A stretch of 64,000 bases of DNA, taken from positions 30,913,182 to 30,977,181 of the forward strand of contig CM073893.1 in NCBI GenBank assembly GCA_037176705.1, written 5' to 3'. The translations under genes were made by a program, and so were the position numbers. Positions 22,216 to 34,174 of this stretch are shown here, piece by piece; position 1 is the stretch's first letter, and each line of letters starts with the position of its first letter. The notes under the pieces were generated by a model, which was not told where the DNA came from, did no database searches, and worked only from the letters and a program-made list of their open reading frames with translations. Origin of the DNA: Molossus alvarezi. Its lineage: Eukaryota; Chordata; Mammalia; Chiroptera; Molossidae.

Positions 22216-24644
22216 TTATATAGGTGGCCTTATGTATACAGTTTGCAAAATATCAACTATCCTGTTGATGCCCCTAAATATTCTGCTGCTCCTGGTCACA
22301 AATCCACTAGGAACCTGCTGATAATCAGACTTTAAGGATCCTTGCGAAGCACTCAGAGAGCTGTCCAACCCCCTCCAATAATGTTCAAACTGCTGCATGG
22401 CCTTCAAGAAGCTGGTCACTCATTCAGTTGACCACTCCCTTGCCATTTTGTTATTGTCCCATAGACTAAAACTCAGGGATGAGTTTATGAAAGTAAAGCC
22501 AGAGCTCACATTCAGAGACCCAGTCATTTTTACCAACACTTTTGTTGACACTCACTGATTTTTAATACAAATATTGGCATCCAAATTCACTTCTCTATCA
22601 AATGTGTCTTTTCTAGAATATTGTTCTTTTTGCAAATATAAACCTAGGATGGAAATTGCTCTGTAACTTCTTCTATGCCAAGACACACGTAATTTCTAGT
22701 ATAATTATGATTTAGGGTTAAAATACAACCCAGCTTAGTTAACAAGAATTACTCAACAGAACATCTTTGGGCATCACGATCCAATTGTGTGTTATCAAAA
22801 GTAAGTAGGTTTTAATCTGGAGCTTCTGAGTAGATGCCATGAGCAAAGCTCACCCTCCCGAGTTAAAAAAGTTTAAGGACAGGACGTTAACACTAAAATG
22901 ATGGCAAACACTGTCCATATTGTGGGGGTTTGATCCCTTTATGAATCTTGTGATCGATGAGTATTGAAGATGGTAACGAGAGGGCAGCAGAACAATATTG
23001 GAATGGGGGAATTAGGAGGAAATAGCGCCATCTTGTAAGAAGACGTCGGAGCGTGTTCACCAGAGAAATCAACTACTTCCACATGTCCCGTCCACAGCAT
23101 GTCTCTTACTACAACATACAAATTGAGTCACGTACATTGAACTTTTTAGTAAATGAACTTTTGTGTTGGTCATTTAAAAAGTAGATACGTTTTCCATCTT
23201 CAAATCCTAAAAGAATAGTAACAACAGCCTTTATTTATTTATTTTTTTATGAGAAAACTGAGGTTCAATGGTTAAATCAAATATGTACTTATGGTATGAC
23301 CAAGTACTAACAATTTTCTTTAAACACAATGAACCAATTAAAAAAAAGGTGATATGCAAACCATCAAAATCTAATGTTCTATAAATATTATAACATGAGA
23401 AATTAATTTATGTTAATATAAACAAAATATTTCCCAACCATGGAAAGAATCAGAATAATGTTGATAAAAGTGTGCCCTCCAAGAAGAGGTTCTAAGGTAT
23501 TTTCCATAGAAGCTATCACATAAATATTGTACACCAGGGGAAATATTATAGCCAGATAATATCTCAACCCTGAATGTTTTCTCTCCTTATTTTAAATTCA
23601 AAGCTATAATGAAAATTTAGTTGTCACAATTATTGATTTAAACTTTGGCATTTCTCAATTACCTCTCAGAATCTTCGGACTCCTTAGAATACAATTGCTA
23701 CTTCTCGAATGGGATTTATTGGTATGCATTGGCTAGCTTACATTTTTTAATTTCCCTTTTTTCTGGTGGTGTTCTGCACTGTTTTGCAATTCATTGTTGT
23801 GGTCTTGCATCAGCCCAAATCCAGAACAGAAAAATGAATGTATTAGATACTTTCTATGCTCTCACTAACAGTTGATTTGGCATGAAGGCAGCTAATTCGT
23901 TTCTGCTAAACCATTTCAGCCATTTAGCCTCACATGATTTCTATTTTCATACATAGACTGCTTATGTATATGTGAGCCATTAATTTTCAGAAAAAGTTTA
24001 TTTCACCAAACATGTCTTGTCCATCTAGTATGAAGAAAGCACTCTGATGGGTGATAAATACTTATATAATGGGTAGCAGATGGTTATGTGCAACCAGAAA
24101 CTCATGGTCTCTACAGCATACACTGAGCACACTCACTTTGACCATGATACCCTCTTCCTATGTCTATGCTATCCTGATCACAGCAAGGAGCTGGCCCAAA
24201 AGAAAATAAGGTCACCTGAATTCTAACCATCTTGCCCCTCACCTCCTGGTGTCACTTAGCTCTGCTTCCCCAGGATGTTAGTCTGTCTGTATATTCTCAT
24301 TATCCAATATTTGTAATATATTAACCTAACCTGTCCTTCTCTTCCTTGAATGTGATTCAGGTTCCAAAATAACCTTTTGTTTAATCCTGACAACTAGCAG
24401 CCTCGCTTCCCAGTTGCCTGAGTTAGAGATGGTGTGTTTGCCTGGACATCGTGTAGGCCCTGGTATAAGAAAAGAAATGGTAAACTTTATGCTAATAAAA
24501 TACATGTTAATCATTCCAAGAACTTTTCTTGTACAGATTACGCTATAAAATGTGTATTAAAATGTATATGATCATTGTAATTTACAGATTATAAACTGTG
24601 CATTTAATTTCCTCATTTAAAAAATAATCACATAAAGAAGTCTA
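22216..24644. other. Unclassified DNA
   Basis: A stop-free plus-strand frame near 22380-22557 contains 'AFKKLVTHSVDHSLAILLLS' and 'KLRDEFMKVKPELTFRDPV', protein-like but unidentified. Frames at 22939-23121, 23645-23875 and 24326-24514 have no recognised domain. No other content named. Confidence 0.35.
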
Positions 24645-24790
24645 GAAAGTATTATCATCCTTATCCTGAAGCAACTGAGACCAAGAAAGGTTAAGTGATG
24701 TGTTCAGCTCCACAGTGTAATTACGGACAGCGTCAATGTAGGTGTTTTCAGACCCACTCATGTGCTCCTTGATCACACTGTGCCGACAGC
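24645..24790 (-). repeat. MIR SINE fragment, minus strand
   Basis: Antisense MIR: 'tcctgaagcaactgagacca', 'agaaaggttaagtgatgtgt', 'gttttcagacccactcatgt'. Diverged. Confidence 0.55.
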
Positions 24791-25733
24791 ACAAGCAAGC
24801 CCTGCCGCCTCGGGTTTCTGTCCCCACAGGCTCTCCAGCTCACCGACTCTACATATAGAAGCTTTATCTCCTCCTTGCTCTTGGGGTACTCAGACTTTCC
24901 GTTCTCGTTGTCTTTTTGTTGATTTAAACTCTCCCCTATACTTGGCATTTTTTCTGGCTAGACATTTTTACCATAGACAATGTTTTCTGAAGGGTTGTCT
25001 ACAATTTGGACCTACTTAAAGCTCAAATTTCAATAAGATCCACAGAAAACAGGTAAAATTGAGAGCAGGCCATCATGACCGACTATCTTTTCTTAAGACA
25101 ACAATTGTTTTTAAAAATGGTCATGCAGTGTAATTCTGACCAATGAAATGTTAGAGGAAACGGGCTTGAAAGGATCCTGAGACATTGTCCTCACACTTGA
25201 TAAAGAAAAAAAAGATGTTATTCTCCCTCCCTGTTTCTGGATATTAGCAGCTGCGTGTAACTCTTAGATTTACAGCAAAGTCATCCACCAGAATTGGCAG
25301 AGCAACACGGTGGAAGGACTTAATGCACCATTAATCCGATGAATGAACCAACTCTGGAAGCACTTTATCTCTGGGTATTATTGGGTGAAATAATAAATAC
25401 CCTTATTGATCTAGTCAGTTTTCGTGGGGTTTCAATTGACGTAGGAGGAGCCTCATTAGAATACAGATTCCTTGTCTCCTGTCTTTTAAAAATTAGATCA
25501 TACCACACCTAGGGAAACACACCTTCTCATAGTAATGTATAAAACTCATACGTTATTACTTTAAGAAAACCTCTTTTGAAACATTTAGAGAAAAGTAAAC
25601 CATTTCATTCTAAATTTTATTTTTTTTTCATAATCAACTGATCCTCCACACAGCAGTCAAGACGATAACACATAAACTAAATCTCTTCAACTTTAAAGTT
25701 CTCAACAGACTCTCCAAGCCTATTAGTTACAGC
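24791..25733. other. Unclassified DNA
   Basis: The plus-strand frame 24762-25019 starts in the MIR relic and shows no domain. Nothing else recognised. Confidence 0.4.
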
Positions 25734-25897
25734 AGTGTTTCTCACTCATGGCTGAACATTTTAATAACTTGGGGAGACTTTTAGAAATAATGATGCCTGA
25801 GTTCCCCTAGAGATTTCCAACTACTGGGTCTGGATGTGGCATGGGTATCGTGATTTAAATATGCAGCTGAGGTTGAAAATCTCTTCCCGAGACATTA
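25734..25897 (+). mobile_element. MER5-like non-autonomous hAT relic
   Basis: 'cagtgtttctcactcatggc' at the start, 'cttggggagacttttagaaa', 'atgatgcctgagttccccta' inside, and a second half that is partly complementary ('gggtatcgtgatttaaatat', 'gctgaggttgaaaatctctt'). This matches the palindromic layout of Charlie-type hAT MITEs of the MER5 group. Old copy. Confidence 0.6.
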
Positions 25898-26449
25898 ATT
25901 CAGTTAGTTTAGGGTGGGACCTGGAAGTTACAGTTTTTTTATTTAAAGTCTGAAGGTGATTATAAATTAGCCATTACAGAGAAACATGGACTTATGAGAA
26001 AAAGTATCAGTTCCTTACATGGATACCACGTATTTTGTTATCTGTCCTCAAATATTTTCAAACTACCTTCTTAAACAAGGATTACTCCCTCCCTCTCTGT
26101 TCCTGTTACTTTATATCAATTAGAATTTTATTCTGTATCGTGTAACAGAAGAACTAAAAACCAGTGGCTTAAACAGAATAGAAACATACCTTTTTCTCTT
26201 ATTTAGTAAAAAAAAAAGTTTTAAGGTATGCATTTCAGGGCTTTAAGTTGCTCTCAGAGTTCCACACAAACCTGTGTTTTATACTTCAGTGGCCAGAACT
26301 TAATCATATGGACAAATTCAGCTACAAGGGGGATGGACCATGTTGCCCTTACAAACAAACTCAGTGTTAAAATAAATGGGAAATAGAGAATAGACACTGG
26401 TTGGCAACTTGCCCTGTATACAAAACGACATGAAATTTCCCCAAACAGC
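25898..26449. repeat. Possible ancient LTR-like repeat
   Basis: 'taactaaaaaccagtggctt'-type text near 26150-26175, and 'agttgctctcagagttccac' and 'ggccagaacttaatcatatg' near 26248-26312, resemble antisense old mammalian repeats. The family is uncertain. The minus frame 26254-26451 is a by-product. Confidence 0.35.
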
Positions 26450-26700
26450 ATGCTTCTTTTGTCCCTATGTGCTTTTATTCAACTCTCATGCCATCACTCA
26501 CCTTTAAAGTCTCAGCTCAACTATCAGATTGGCTACAAGACTCCCTACCTCCTGCCCCCGCATGTAAAATCGATTACTCCACCTGCTTCCTTAAACAAAC
26601 TAATATCCTACTCTCTAAGAAACTGCATTGCATTTACATGTTTACATCACTGTTTCTCCTTAAAGAACTCTTAGCTCATTAAGGACAAAGAAAGTTTTAA
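26450..26700 (+). repeat. L2 3' end, plus strand
   Basis: 'cacctttaaagtctcagctc' and 'gactccctacctcctgcccc' match the L2 3' region around its 'ctcagctcaaatgtcacctc...gccttccctga' text, followed by 'cttagctcattaaggacaaa'. Two overlapping frames here are shadows. Confidence 0.55.
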
Positions 26701-26739
26701 GATATAAATAATTCTAGCATTAAAATATACTGTAACTAC

Positions 26740-26962
26740 AACACTTGGGGTCAAACCCTGGTTCTCTACAACTTATTTTCTGAATGTAAAATTGAGGGAA
26801 GTCATATAAATTGCAGTACCTCAGTTTCCCTATCTGTCATTTTATACTCCAGGAAAATAAACAGTGCCTATGTAATCAAGGTCTTATGAGGGTGAAATGA
26901 ATTAATAAACATAAAGCACTTAGAATAGTCCCCGGCCCATTGCAAGAGCTATAGAAGGAGCA
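26740..26962 (+). repeat. MIR SINE, plus strand
   Basis: 'ggggtcaaaccctggttctc', 'gtacctcagtttccctatct', 'cttatgagggtgaaatgaat' and 'cttagaatagtccccggccc' follow sense MIR in order. Confidence 0.75.
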
Positions 26963-27452
26963 GTTAAAATTTTTAATGTATTTCCTAGCTTGAATTAAAT
27001 GCCAGATTTCCTGAATAGATGAATTGTCACTATGTACTGACTTACAAGTTTTAAGTTACAAAGAGATTTATGTGAGAGAGACACAAAAACTTAAGATGTT
27101 ATCTTTACACTGTATAAACAAAGAATATAGTTGGAATAAAAATGCTCCATCTATTGCGATACCTTATGTGAGTGAGGCCTCAAGTCCATGAAATACATTA
27201 TAAATGACGCCATTCAGAAGAAAAGTTCACTGAGGGTAACTGAAAGTAATAGGAGGAAGGTTCATGCAGGAGGTGTAGTTCAAGCTGTGTATGAAAGAAT
27301 GCACAGAGAAGACACCAGAGAAAATAGTAGAGGTAGTCTAGCAATGCCAGTGTGGTCTGTTTTTGAGAAATTGAGAATAGTCTGACTGGAACAGAACATT
27401 CAGTCTGAGATACAGATTCAAAGAAAATCTGTAACAAGCATTTATTGTATCT
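26963..27452. other. Unclassified DNA
   Basis: No recognised gene or repeat. The plus frame 27188-27385 has no domain. Confidence 0.4.
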
Positions 27453-27470
27453 AAAAAATGTTCCAGCCCT

Positions 27471-27723
27471 GCCCTGGCCGGGTTGGCTCAGCGGTTGGAG
27501 CATCAGCCTGCGGTCCAGAGAGACCCGGGTTCGGTTCCCGCTAAGGGCACGTACCTCGGTTGCAGTTTGTCCCCGGCCCTGGTTGGTTGTGCGGGTGGCA
27601 GCCATTCGATGTGTCCCTTCACATCAATGTTTCTCTCTCTCTCTCTCTTCCTCTCTCTCTCCCTCCCGCTCTATCTGAACAAAAAAAATGGAAAAATGTC
27701 CTTGGGTGAGGATAAAAAAAAAA
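27471..27723 (+). repeat. Ves SINE (first of a stacked pair)
   Basis: A little-diverged Ves: 'gccctggccgggttggctca', 'gggttcggttcccgctaagg', 'gtccccggccctggttggtt', CT tract, 'gaaaaatgtccttgggtgag' and poly(A). The exact 18-bp TSD aaaaaatgttccagccct is at 27453-27470 and 27724-27741. The second TSD copy is also the left flank of the next SINE. Frames at 27445-27815 in both strands are SINE shadows. Confidence 0.96.
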
Positions 27724-27741
27724 AAAAAATGTTCCAGCCCT

Positions 27742-27990
27742 CCCGGTTTGGCTTGGCAGTTAGAGCATTGGCCCATGGACCAGAGAGTCCTGGGTTTGGT
27801 TACCGCTAAGGGCATGTACCTCAGTTACACTTTGTCCCTGACCCCAGTAGGCATTGTGTGGGTGGCAACCAGTCAATGTGTCTCTCTCACGTCGATGTTC
27901 CTCTTTCTCTCTTCCTCCCCCTCTCCCTCCCACTCTATCTGAAGATTAATGCAAAAAGTGTTCTCTGGTGAGGATAAAAAATAAATCAAT
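27742..27990 (+). repeat. Ves SINE (second of a stacked pair)
   Basis: An older, more diverged Ves: 'cccggtttggcttggcagtt', 'gggtttggttaccgctaagg', CT tract, 'aagtgttctctggtgaggat', A-rich tail. Its right flank aaaaaatgtttcagcc (27991-28006) is a third copy of the target sequence seen at 27453 and 27724. Confidence 0.95.
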
Positions 27991-28146
27991 AAAAAATGTT
28001 TCAGCCATAGTGCTACGTGTTTTCCTGCCGGTTTTAAGGAAAAATACAGATAGACAGAGCAAGACTACAGAAAAACTACAAGAATATAGATTTAATACAG
28101 ATGAGGAATTTCATGATGCATGTGCTGTATAAAAAGATTATGATGC

Positions 28147-28401
28147 GCCCTGGCCGGTTTGACTTAGTGGTTACAGCATGGGCCCATGGACCAGAGAGTC
28201 CTGGGTTCAGTTCCTGCTAAGGGCACGTACCTCGGTTGCAGTTTGTCCCAGCCCTGTTTTGGGGTTGTGTGGGTGGCAGCCAGTCGATGTGTCTCTCTCA
28301 CATTGATGTTTCTCTCTCTCTTCCCCCCCCCCCTCTCCCTCCTGCTCTATCTGAAGATAAATGCAAAAATGTCCTCGGGTGAGGATCAAAAAAAAAAAAA
28401 A
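28147..28401 (+). repeat. Ves SINE with 16-bp TSD
   Basis: Head 'gccctggccggtttgactta', tail 'aatgtcctcgggtgaggatc' and poly(A). TSD aaaaagattatgatgc at 28131-28146 and 28402-28417. It contains a C-homopolymer run at 28325-28333. Confidence 0.95.
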
Positions 28402-28421
28402 AAAAAGATTATGATGCTATG

Positions 28422-28545
28422 TCCTGGCCTGTATGGCATCTCTCTCTCTCTCTCTCTCCCTCCCTTCCTCCATCCCTCCCTCCCTCTCTCCCTTTTTTCT
28501 CTCTAAAATCAGTAAAATAAATCCTCAGGTGAAGATGAAATTAAA
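28422..28545 (+). repeat. Internally deleted Ves SINE
   Basis: Only about 18 bp of Ves head ('tgtcctggcctgtatggc') is joined directly to a long CT tract (28439-28503) and a tail 'aaatcctcaggtgaagatga'. The B box and middle domain are missing. It sits directly downstream of the 28147-28401 SINE. No clear own TSD. Confidence 0.75.
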
Positions 28546-28631
28546 TTTAAAAGCATTGTGATGTGATGATGTGCAGGAGCCTGTGAGGGGAGGATGGTCT
28601 GGAACCAAGGACTTCTAAAACATAATACCTT

Positions 28632-28863
28632 GCCCGGCTGGTGTGGCTCAGTGGTTGAGCATCACTCCATGCACCAAGAGGTCAATGGTTCGATTCCCAG
28701 TCAGGGCACAAGCCCAGGTTGTGGGCCAAATCCCCAGTGGGCGGCATGCAGGAGGCAGCCAATCAGTGTTCTCTCTCATCAGTGTTTCTTTCTCTCTCTC
28801 TCCTTCTCCCTTCTTCTCCCTCTAAAATCAATAAAGAAAAATAATAAAAATAAAAAAATAAAG
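28632..28863 (+). repeat. Ves SINE ('accaagaggtc' subtype)
   Basis: 'gcccggctggtgtggctcag', 'caccaagaggtcaatggttc', 'gcatgcaggaggcagccaat', CT tract, 'aaaatcaataaagaaaaata'. TSD ca(t/g)aatacctt at 28621-28631 and 28864-28874. Confidence 0.93.
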
Positions 28864-28874
28864 CAGAATACCTT

Positions 28875-30110
28875 TAATAAAATGTATGAGAACAAACATA
28901 GCAGGTGCACTTTTCCCAGAGCCTACGTTTCTGCATGAAGACAAGCTACTGAAATACAGCTGGGCTAAAATAGATTTTCAGAGCACACTGCAGAATACCA
29001 GGAAAAAAATATTTATTTTAACAACACGTTCACATACCTATTTGTAATTGACATACTGTGACATTATTTATTGTGCAATTATGAAGCTGGCAAATATCTC
29101 TTTCCCCAGGTTGCTGAATCTCTGATGATGTATCTACATGGATCAGATAGTTTGGATCGAATAAGTGTGTGAGAGGAGCACCTCTTTGAGCTGCTTCAGT
29201 AAAAGAGAATTTTGGGTTGAAACTCACACTTCAATACTTGGTTTTGATAACTGCCTTTGTATGGAAGCACATCTTATTTTGCAGGCATTTCCTTTGCAAT
29301 TTTCCAAAAGACTTTGTATTTATTAAAAAATATATCACAAACCTGATATTACTTAGAGTGATGCTAATAAGAACAAGAATAGGAAGGCTCAGACCCTCCT
29401 TCCACCTATAGAAATACTGAACCAATGCTCTATGTGTGAAGTCATAACCCAGTTAAGAGACTCCCGTACCCCAGACAAGGGCAAAAACAACCAATAAGAC
29501 CCAGTGGAAAAAAATTATGTTTGCTAATGAATTAATACTATAATGAATCACTACTATAAGCTTAAGAAAGGGTATAAAGTTTCATTTTCAGTAGTAGTTT
29601 TCTTTGTAATATGAACAGTGTATAATGTACAATTCTTGGGACTTAAAAACCCTAGTCCAATTTGATATTTGTTTGGGAAGAAATCTCTTTCATAGTATCT
29701 GACATTTTTTTACCCTTTACTTGAAACTGACAATTAAGGTTGCTTATGAAAAGGTAGCTATTTGCTCTATGGACCTGTATAGCAAAAATAAAAAAAGGAT
29801 TTTTTTTTTCCAAATACAGTTGTGGTATTTTATGGTCGCAGTTTTAGAGCTGGGATCAAAATTCTTAAAAACTATCTCAGTATAAATGTATATTTTTGGA
29901 TAGACCTGAGAAATATTATCTCTATCATTTTTTATTTTATTTTACTAAGTTCAAATGTATTTCCAATTCTTGATTTAGTCTTAATTTTATTTATTTTAAA
30001 CATACCCATGATAATAATATTTTACCTAATTAGTAGTGCTGGCCTTTATTTCATTGACCCTATAGTTATGGATTAGTGTAAAAGCAAACAGAAAAATGAG
30101 GTTCACAATC
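28875..30110. other. Unclassified AT-rich DNA
   Basis: Frames at 29030-29227, 29217-29425 (both strands) and 29822-30076 are short, overlapping or AT-driven (Ile/Phe/Leu-rich) and lack domains. No repeat recognised. Confidence 0.4.
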
Positions 30111-30123
30111 AAGAACAGACTCC

Positions 30124-30307
30124 CCGCCCTGGCTAGTGTGGCTCATTTGGTTGGGCATTGTCCTCTTCATCTACAGGTTGCCAGTTCGATTCCCAGTCAG
30201 AGCATATGCCTAGGTTGCAGGTTCAATTCCCAGTCAATGTATAGCTCTCACATTAATGTTTCTCTCTCTCTCTGCCTCTCTCTCTAAAAATAAATTTAAA
30301 AAATTTA
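30124..30307 (+). repeat. Ves SINE ('accaagaggtc' subtype, short)
   Basis: 'gccctggctagtgtggctca', 'gccagttcgattcccagtca', 'ttgcaggttcaattcccagt', CT tract, A-rich tail. TSD aagaa(c/t)agactcc at 30111-30123 and 30308-30320. It is shorter than other copies because part of the middle is missing. Confidence 0.92.
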
Positions 30308-30320
30308 AAGAATAGACTCC

Positions 30321-31379
30321 TTTTTGCATATACTATTGCAATTTCACATTTCTAAGTGAGTATTTGAAAAAAAAAAAAGGATAAATAGAGCAATGAAAAA
30401 ATGTTAAGGTTTATTTTATTTTTTGCTTCCCTTTCATTAAAAACTTTCTCTCTCATTGTCCATAAAACAGGAGAGATACTTTCATTTTGCCTTCTTTGGT
30501 AAGTTTTCTTCAGTAAGAGGTGGAGGACTCTATCTCTCCTGTGATAATTATTAAAATAAATAAATTTTGTTTTTCTTTAGGGTTTTGCCTTTGAGATAAG
30601 CACAAATGAACATAAACCTAAGTAATATTCAAATATTTCATGACAATTGTATTATTGCTGATTTAATACATTCTGCAATTACTGATATAATTTTTAAATT
30701 GTGTCCTAAGCAGCATAAGTCAGATAATTTTTCCTCATGGAGACTGTGGCATGAAAGAGGAATGAGAGAATATTTGTTATATAGAATTGTTTATTTCAGA
30801 AAATCAGAAAAGCAATAGTAAGACAAGCTATGAAAATAATTTCACATGGAATCAGGATGCTGGATTATATATAACCTCCGACCCCTTAAGGGAAATATAC
30901 TAAAATGAAATTCTACCTGATTATGAATAGAAGGTACAAGGCCAAAGGTGAGGATAACTGTGGACTTCTTTCATGCACACAAACACAAAAAAACAATGTT
31001 CGAGCCCTGCCAGAAAGTTTAAGTAAAGTATAAGATATTTAAATAATTTATTGAGGATTAGTCCACAGCTGCTAACAAATATCACATCTGTTCTTTCCAT
31101 TTCGCCAGAAGGTCATCACCTCTCACTTCACCTTCCTGGGAAGCACTTACACCTCCTTTTTGCCAATTCAACTGCTGTCAAGTTTTTAGGAAGTCGAACA
31201 AACTTTGATTTTTATAATCTTTATATATTTGAAGGTCAAAACACACAAGTTAACATTTAGAATGTTGTTTTTGTTTTGTTTTTTAATTTCATTGTTCTTC
31301 AGTTGCTTCAGCTAAGTTAACCTTGTCTACCCATAAACAAAGTAGATTTTCAGACAAGGATCATATATTTTATTGCCTT
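30321..31379. other. Unclassified AT-rich DNA
   Basis: Frames at 30606-30818 and 31051-31260 show no recognised domain. Nothing else named. Confidence 0.4.
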
Positions 31380-31596
31380 TATTTATTTATTTTTCTTTAT
31401 TGATTTTTGGAGAGAGAGGAAGGGAGGGGGAAGAAATAGAAACATCGATGAGAGAGAACATCAATGGGCCGCCTCCTGCATGCCCCTCACTGAGGATTTG
31501 GCCCACAACCTGGGCATATGCCCTGGCTGGGAATCAAACCAGTGACCTCTTGGTGCATGGGTCGACGCTCAAGCACTGAGCCACACCAGCCGGACT
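31380..31596 (-). repeat. Ves SINE ('accaagaggtc' subtype), reverse
   Basis: Plus strand: (ttta)n, 'tttctttattgatttttgga', GA tract, 'gccgcctcctgcatgcccct', 'gtgacctcttggtgcatggg', 'gagccacaccagccgg'. The TSD is not clean. Confidence 0.9.
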
Positions 31597-33800
31597 AACT
31601 ACCTTTAAATCAACCAGAGATAGAGATATACAACTATATGCTCTACTGATTGATTCCTCTGTAACCATTTGGATAACCTTTAACACACTGAAAGAAGCTA
31701 TTTTTAAACATTATTTTGGGGACTTGAGAGATCATGCCTGCTCTAAAACCTGAGACTTGAATTTCTATCACTGAGAATAGAAGCAAGGTACGTTTAAAGA
31801 TTTCCTTCTTTCCATTCTCCTGCCCTTCTTCCTCCCTTCTTCTCTCCCTACTTACGTGCATTCTCTCTTTAGATATTTCTTTTCTTTCTTAAGACTTTAA
31901 TCTTTTGCAATAATATTTCACTTCAATGAAGCCATGTGTAACAAGGGAGTCTTCAAAACTAATTATAAACAGAATTTTGATCACTAAAATATTGAGTTGA
32001 CTTTGAAGCAATTTTTGCATTTTGTTATCTACATAACTTCTGTCTTCTTTAGCTATAGGAACATTATTCTAAAAAAGGAAAATTGAAAAATGTGAAATTA
32101 TCTTATGAACTCAATTCAAGAATATGGCATGTTTTCTTTCAAAATGCTTATTTTATATCAATCAATGAGTGTTATTGAACATACTGAGAGCAGGTCAAAA
32201 ACAATAGTAGCCTAGATGAATGAATGAATGACTGAATTAATGAATGAGGAAAACTACACCTTTAACATGATCTTTAGATCAAAGGATGGACTTTAGTCAG
32301 TCTGAATATTTCCAGCTTTCTCAGTTTGGAAAGGATAATAATTTTATGTAGTGTACAAAAGGTAAATTTCACACAACAGAACTGAAGTTCAATTAAATCA
32401 TCAAAATCATTTTATTTATAATTCAAATAAGTTAAACCTACATTTGAAAATATAGTTAGTGAGGATTCCATATCTTGTACATTATTGATAAAAAGAATAC
32501 AAATGCAAAATTTCTTAATTTTACTTAAGCTTAACATATGTTCCATCTTTTCTGTTGACAGTTACTGAATTCATTTAGTTACTATTTTACATCTAATTGC
32601 ACTCTGTTAATTTGCATGAAAGCATGCATAATGTATTCAGAAATACATTTTATTTTCATTCAATATTAGTCACTTAAAATACCAAAGATTAATATATTAA
32701 TAAAATAAACTAATTTAAGTATTTAAGGAAACTTGAATTTATTTTCTGTAACTAAAAAAGATTTGATTGAAAGAGAGCTCAGTGCTATAGGTTAATGAAA
32801 TACTTTTCTAGCAAATTAAAGAAAATGCCTCTTTTTTAAAATCCTGATTGGTAAAAATAAATGGAGCAAATGTGCAAACTCCAAAAGTTTTTCAACTTAG
32901 AGAAAAACAAATTATGCAGGATTAAAGAAGGGAGTTTTTCCAGAAAGTAGAGAGAGAAGGCAGATCTTAAGGTGAAAAAGTAAGTTTTGAAGAAGGCACT
33001 CCCATTGAACTGTGCAAGATCTATGTACATATTCCTTCATATCTGATCTGGCTGCAGGCCATAAAATAAAGATAGCTATTTAGGAACAATCTTTTAACAG
33101 CCAGTTTGAATTTCTTTTTAAAACATATTTCCCCTAAATTGTAATTCTCTTAAGATAATATTCTACTTTTAGGGGGAAAAAAATGCATCCATAACACTCT
33201 TATGCTGGTGAACTATGGCGGGTGATTCAGTTTGGGGACACAAAAGGAAACCCTGGAATTGTCTTCAATCGCCCTCTACTTACATCAGCACAGTGGGAAC
33301 AGCATGTATCTTAAGGGAGAATGAAAGTCCTGGAATTCCAGATTGTGATGAGCAAGAGGCCATGAGTAAGTGAAACAATCTCTTGTCCTCATAAGAATTA
33401 TACTGGGCATTTACTAAAGACATAGATTCCCAGTGGGTCTAGATTGGGACCTGGAGACCTCTGTATTAGCCAAGATTCAATTTATGAAGAGCTTATTTTA
33501 TAAAAATCTAAACTGCAGAATGTTTTCCTTCAAAATTACAAAAATAAATCAATTATAAATGTTTTCAGTGTTATTGTTGTTTGTGTGTGATGTATATTAC
33601 AGTAAAAGGGGTTGCCATGTTGCCATTTTCCTGAAATTTGCATTTACTTATCAAGAAAAATGTTTTAAACATAACTTTATCTTTTCCACAGGCAAAACTT
33701 GGTCCCCAGTAGAATAAAATTTTAATATTGAGGAATCATGTTTTTCTTCCAATTGATCTGAAGTAAATTTCTGGGATTCATCATTTCAGTAAATTTAACC
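31597..33800. other. Unclassified AT-rich DNA
   Basis: A short (GAAT)n-like tract lies at 32217-32248. Frames at 31643-31861 and 32836-33030 have no domain. No gene or repeat family recognised. Confidence 0.4.
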
Positions 33801-34174
33801 TGCTCTCTAGTCCATTCAGACTGCTGTAACAGAGTACCATAGACTGAGTGTCTTAAGGACAACAATAATGTATTTCCACATTTCTGAAGGCTCGGAAGAC
33901 CAAGATCAAGAGGCCAGCAGGTCTGGTGCCTGGTGAAATGAGAACCTGCCTCATGGTTCAAAGACGTCTGTCTTCTTGTCATAACCTCCCATGGTGGAAG
34001 GAGGGTGATTAGGTCTCTAGGGTCTCTTATTAGAGCACTAATCTGAATCATGAGAGCTCTGCCCTCATGATCGAATTTTCTCTCAAAGGCCCCATCTCTA
34101 AATACCAAATATTTAGGAGTTGATATTTCAATATATACACTTTGGGCGGGCACACAAACATTCAATCTATAGAA
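33801..34174 (-). repeat. MLT1A/B-type LTR (ERVL-MaLR), minus strand
   Basis: Near full length antisense LTR: 'tagtccattcagactgctgt', 'agaccaagatcaagaggcca', 'cctcccatggtggaaggagg', 'cttattagagcactaatctg', 'gagctctgccctcatgatcg', 'caaaggccccatctctaaat', 'gcacacaaacattcaatcta'. The order matches MLT1A/B read backwards. An apparently solo LTR of an ancient retrovirus-like family; the 153-codon minus frame through it is not a gene. Confidence 0.82.

Noticed and set aside
27483..28506. Long open frames on both strands (up to 135 codons)
   Set aside because: They lie within Ves SINEs; the same peptide patterns recur wherever the SINE occurs, with Ser/Leu-rich stretches from the CT tract.
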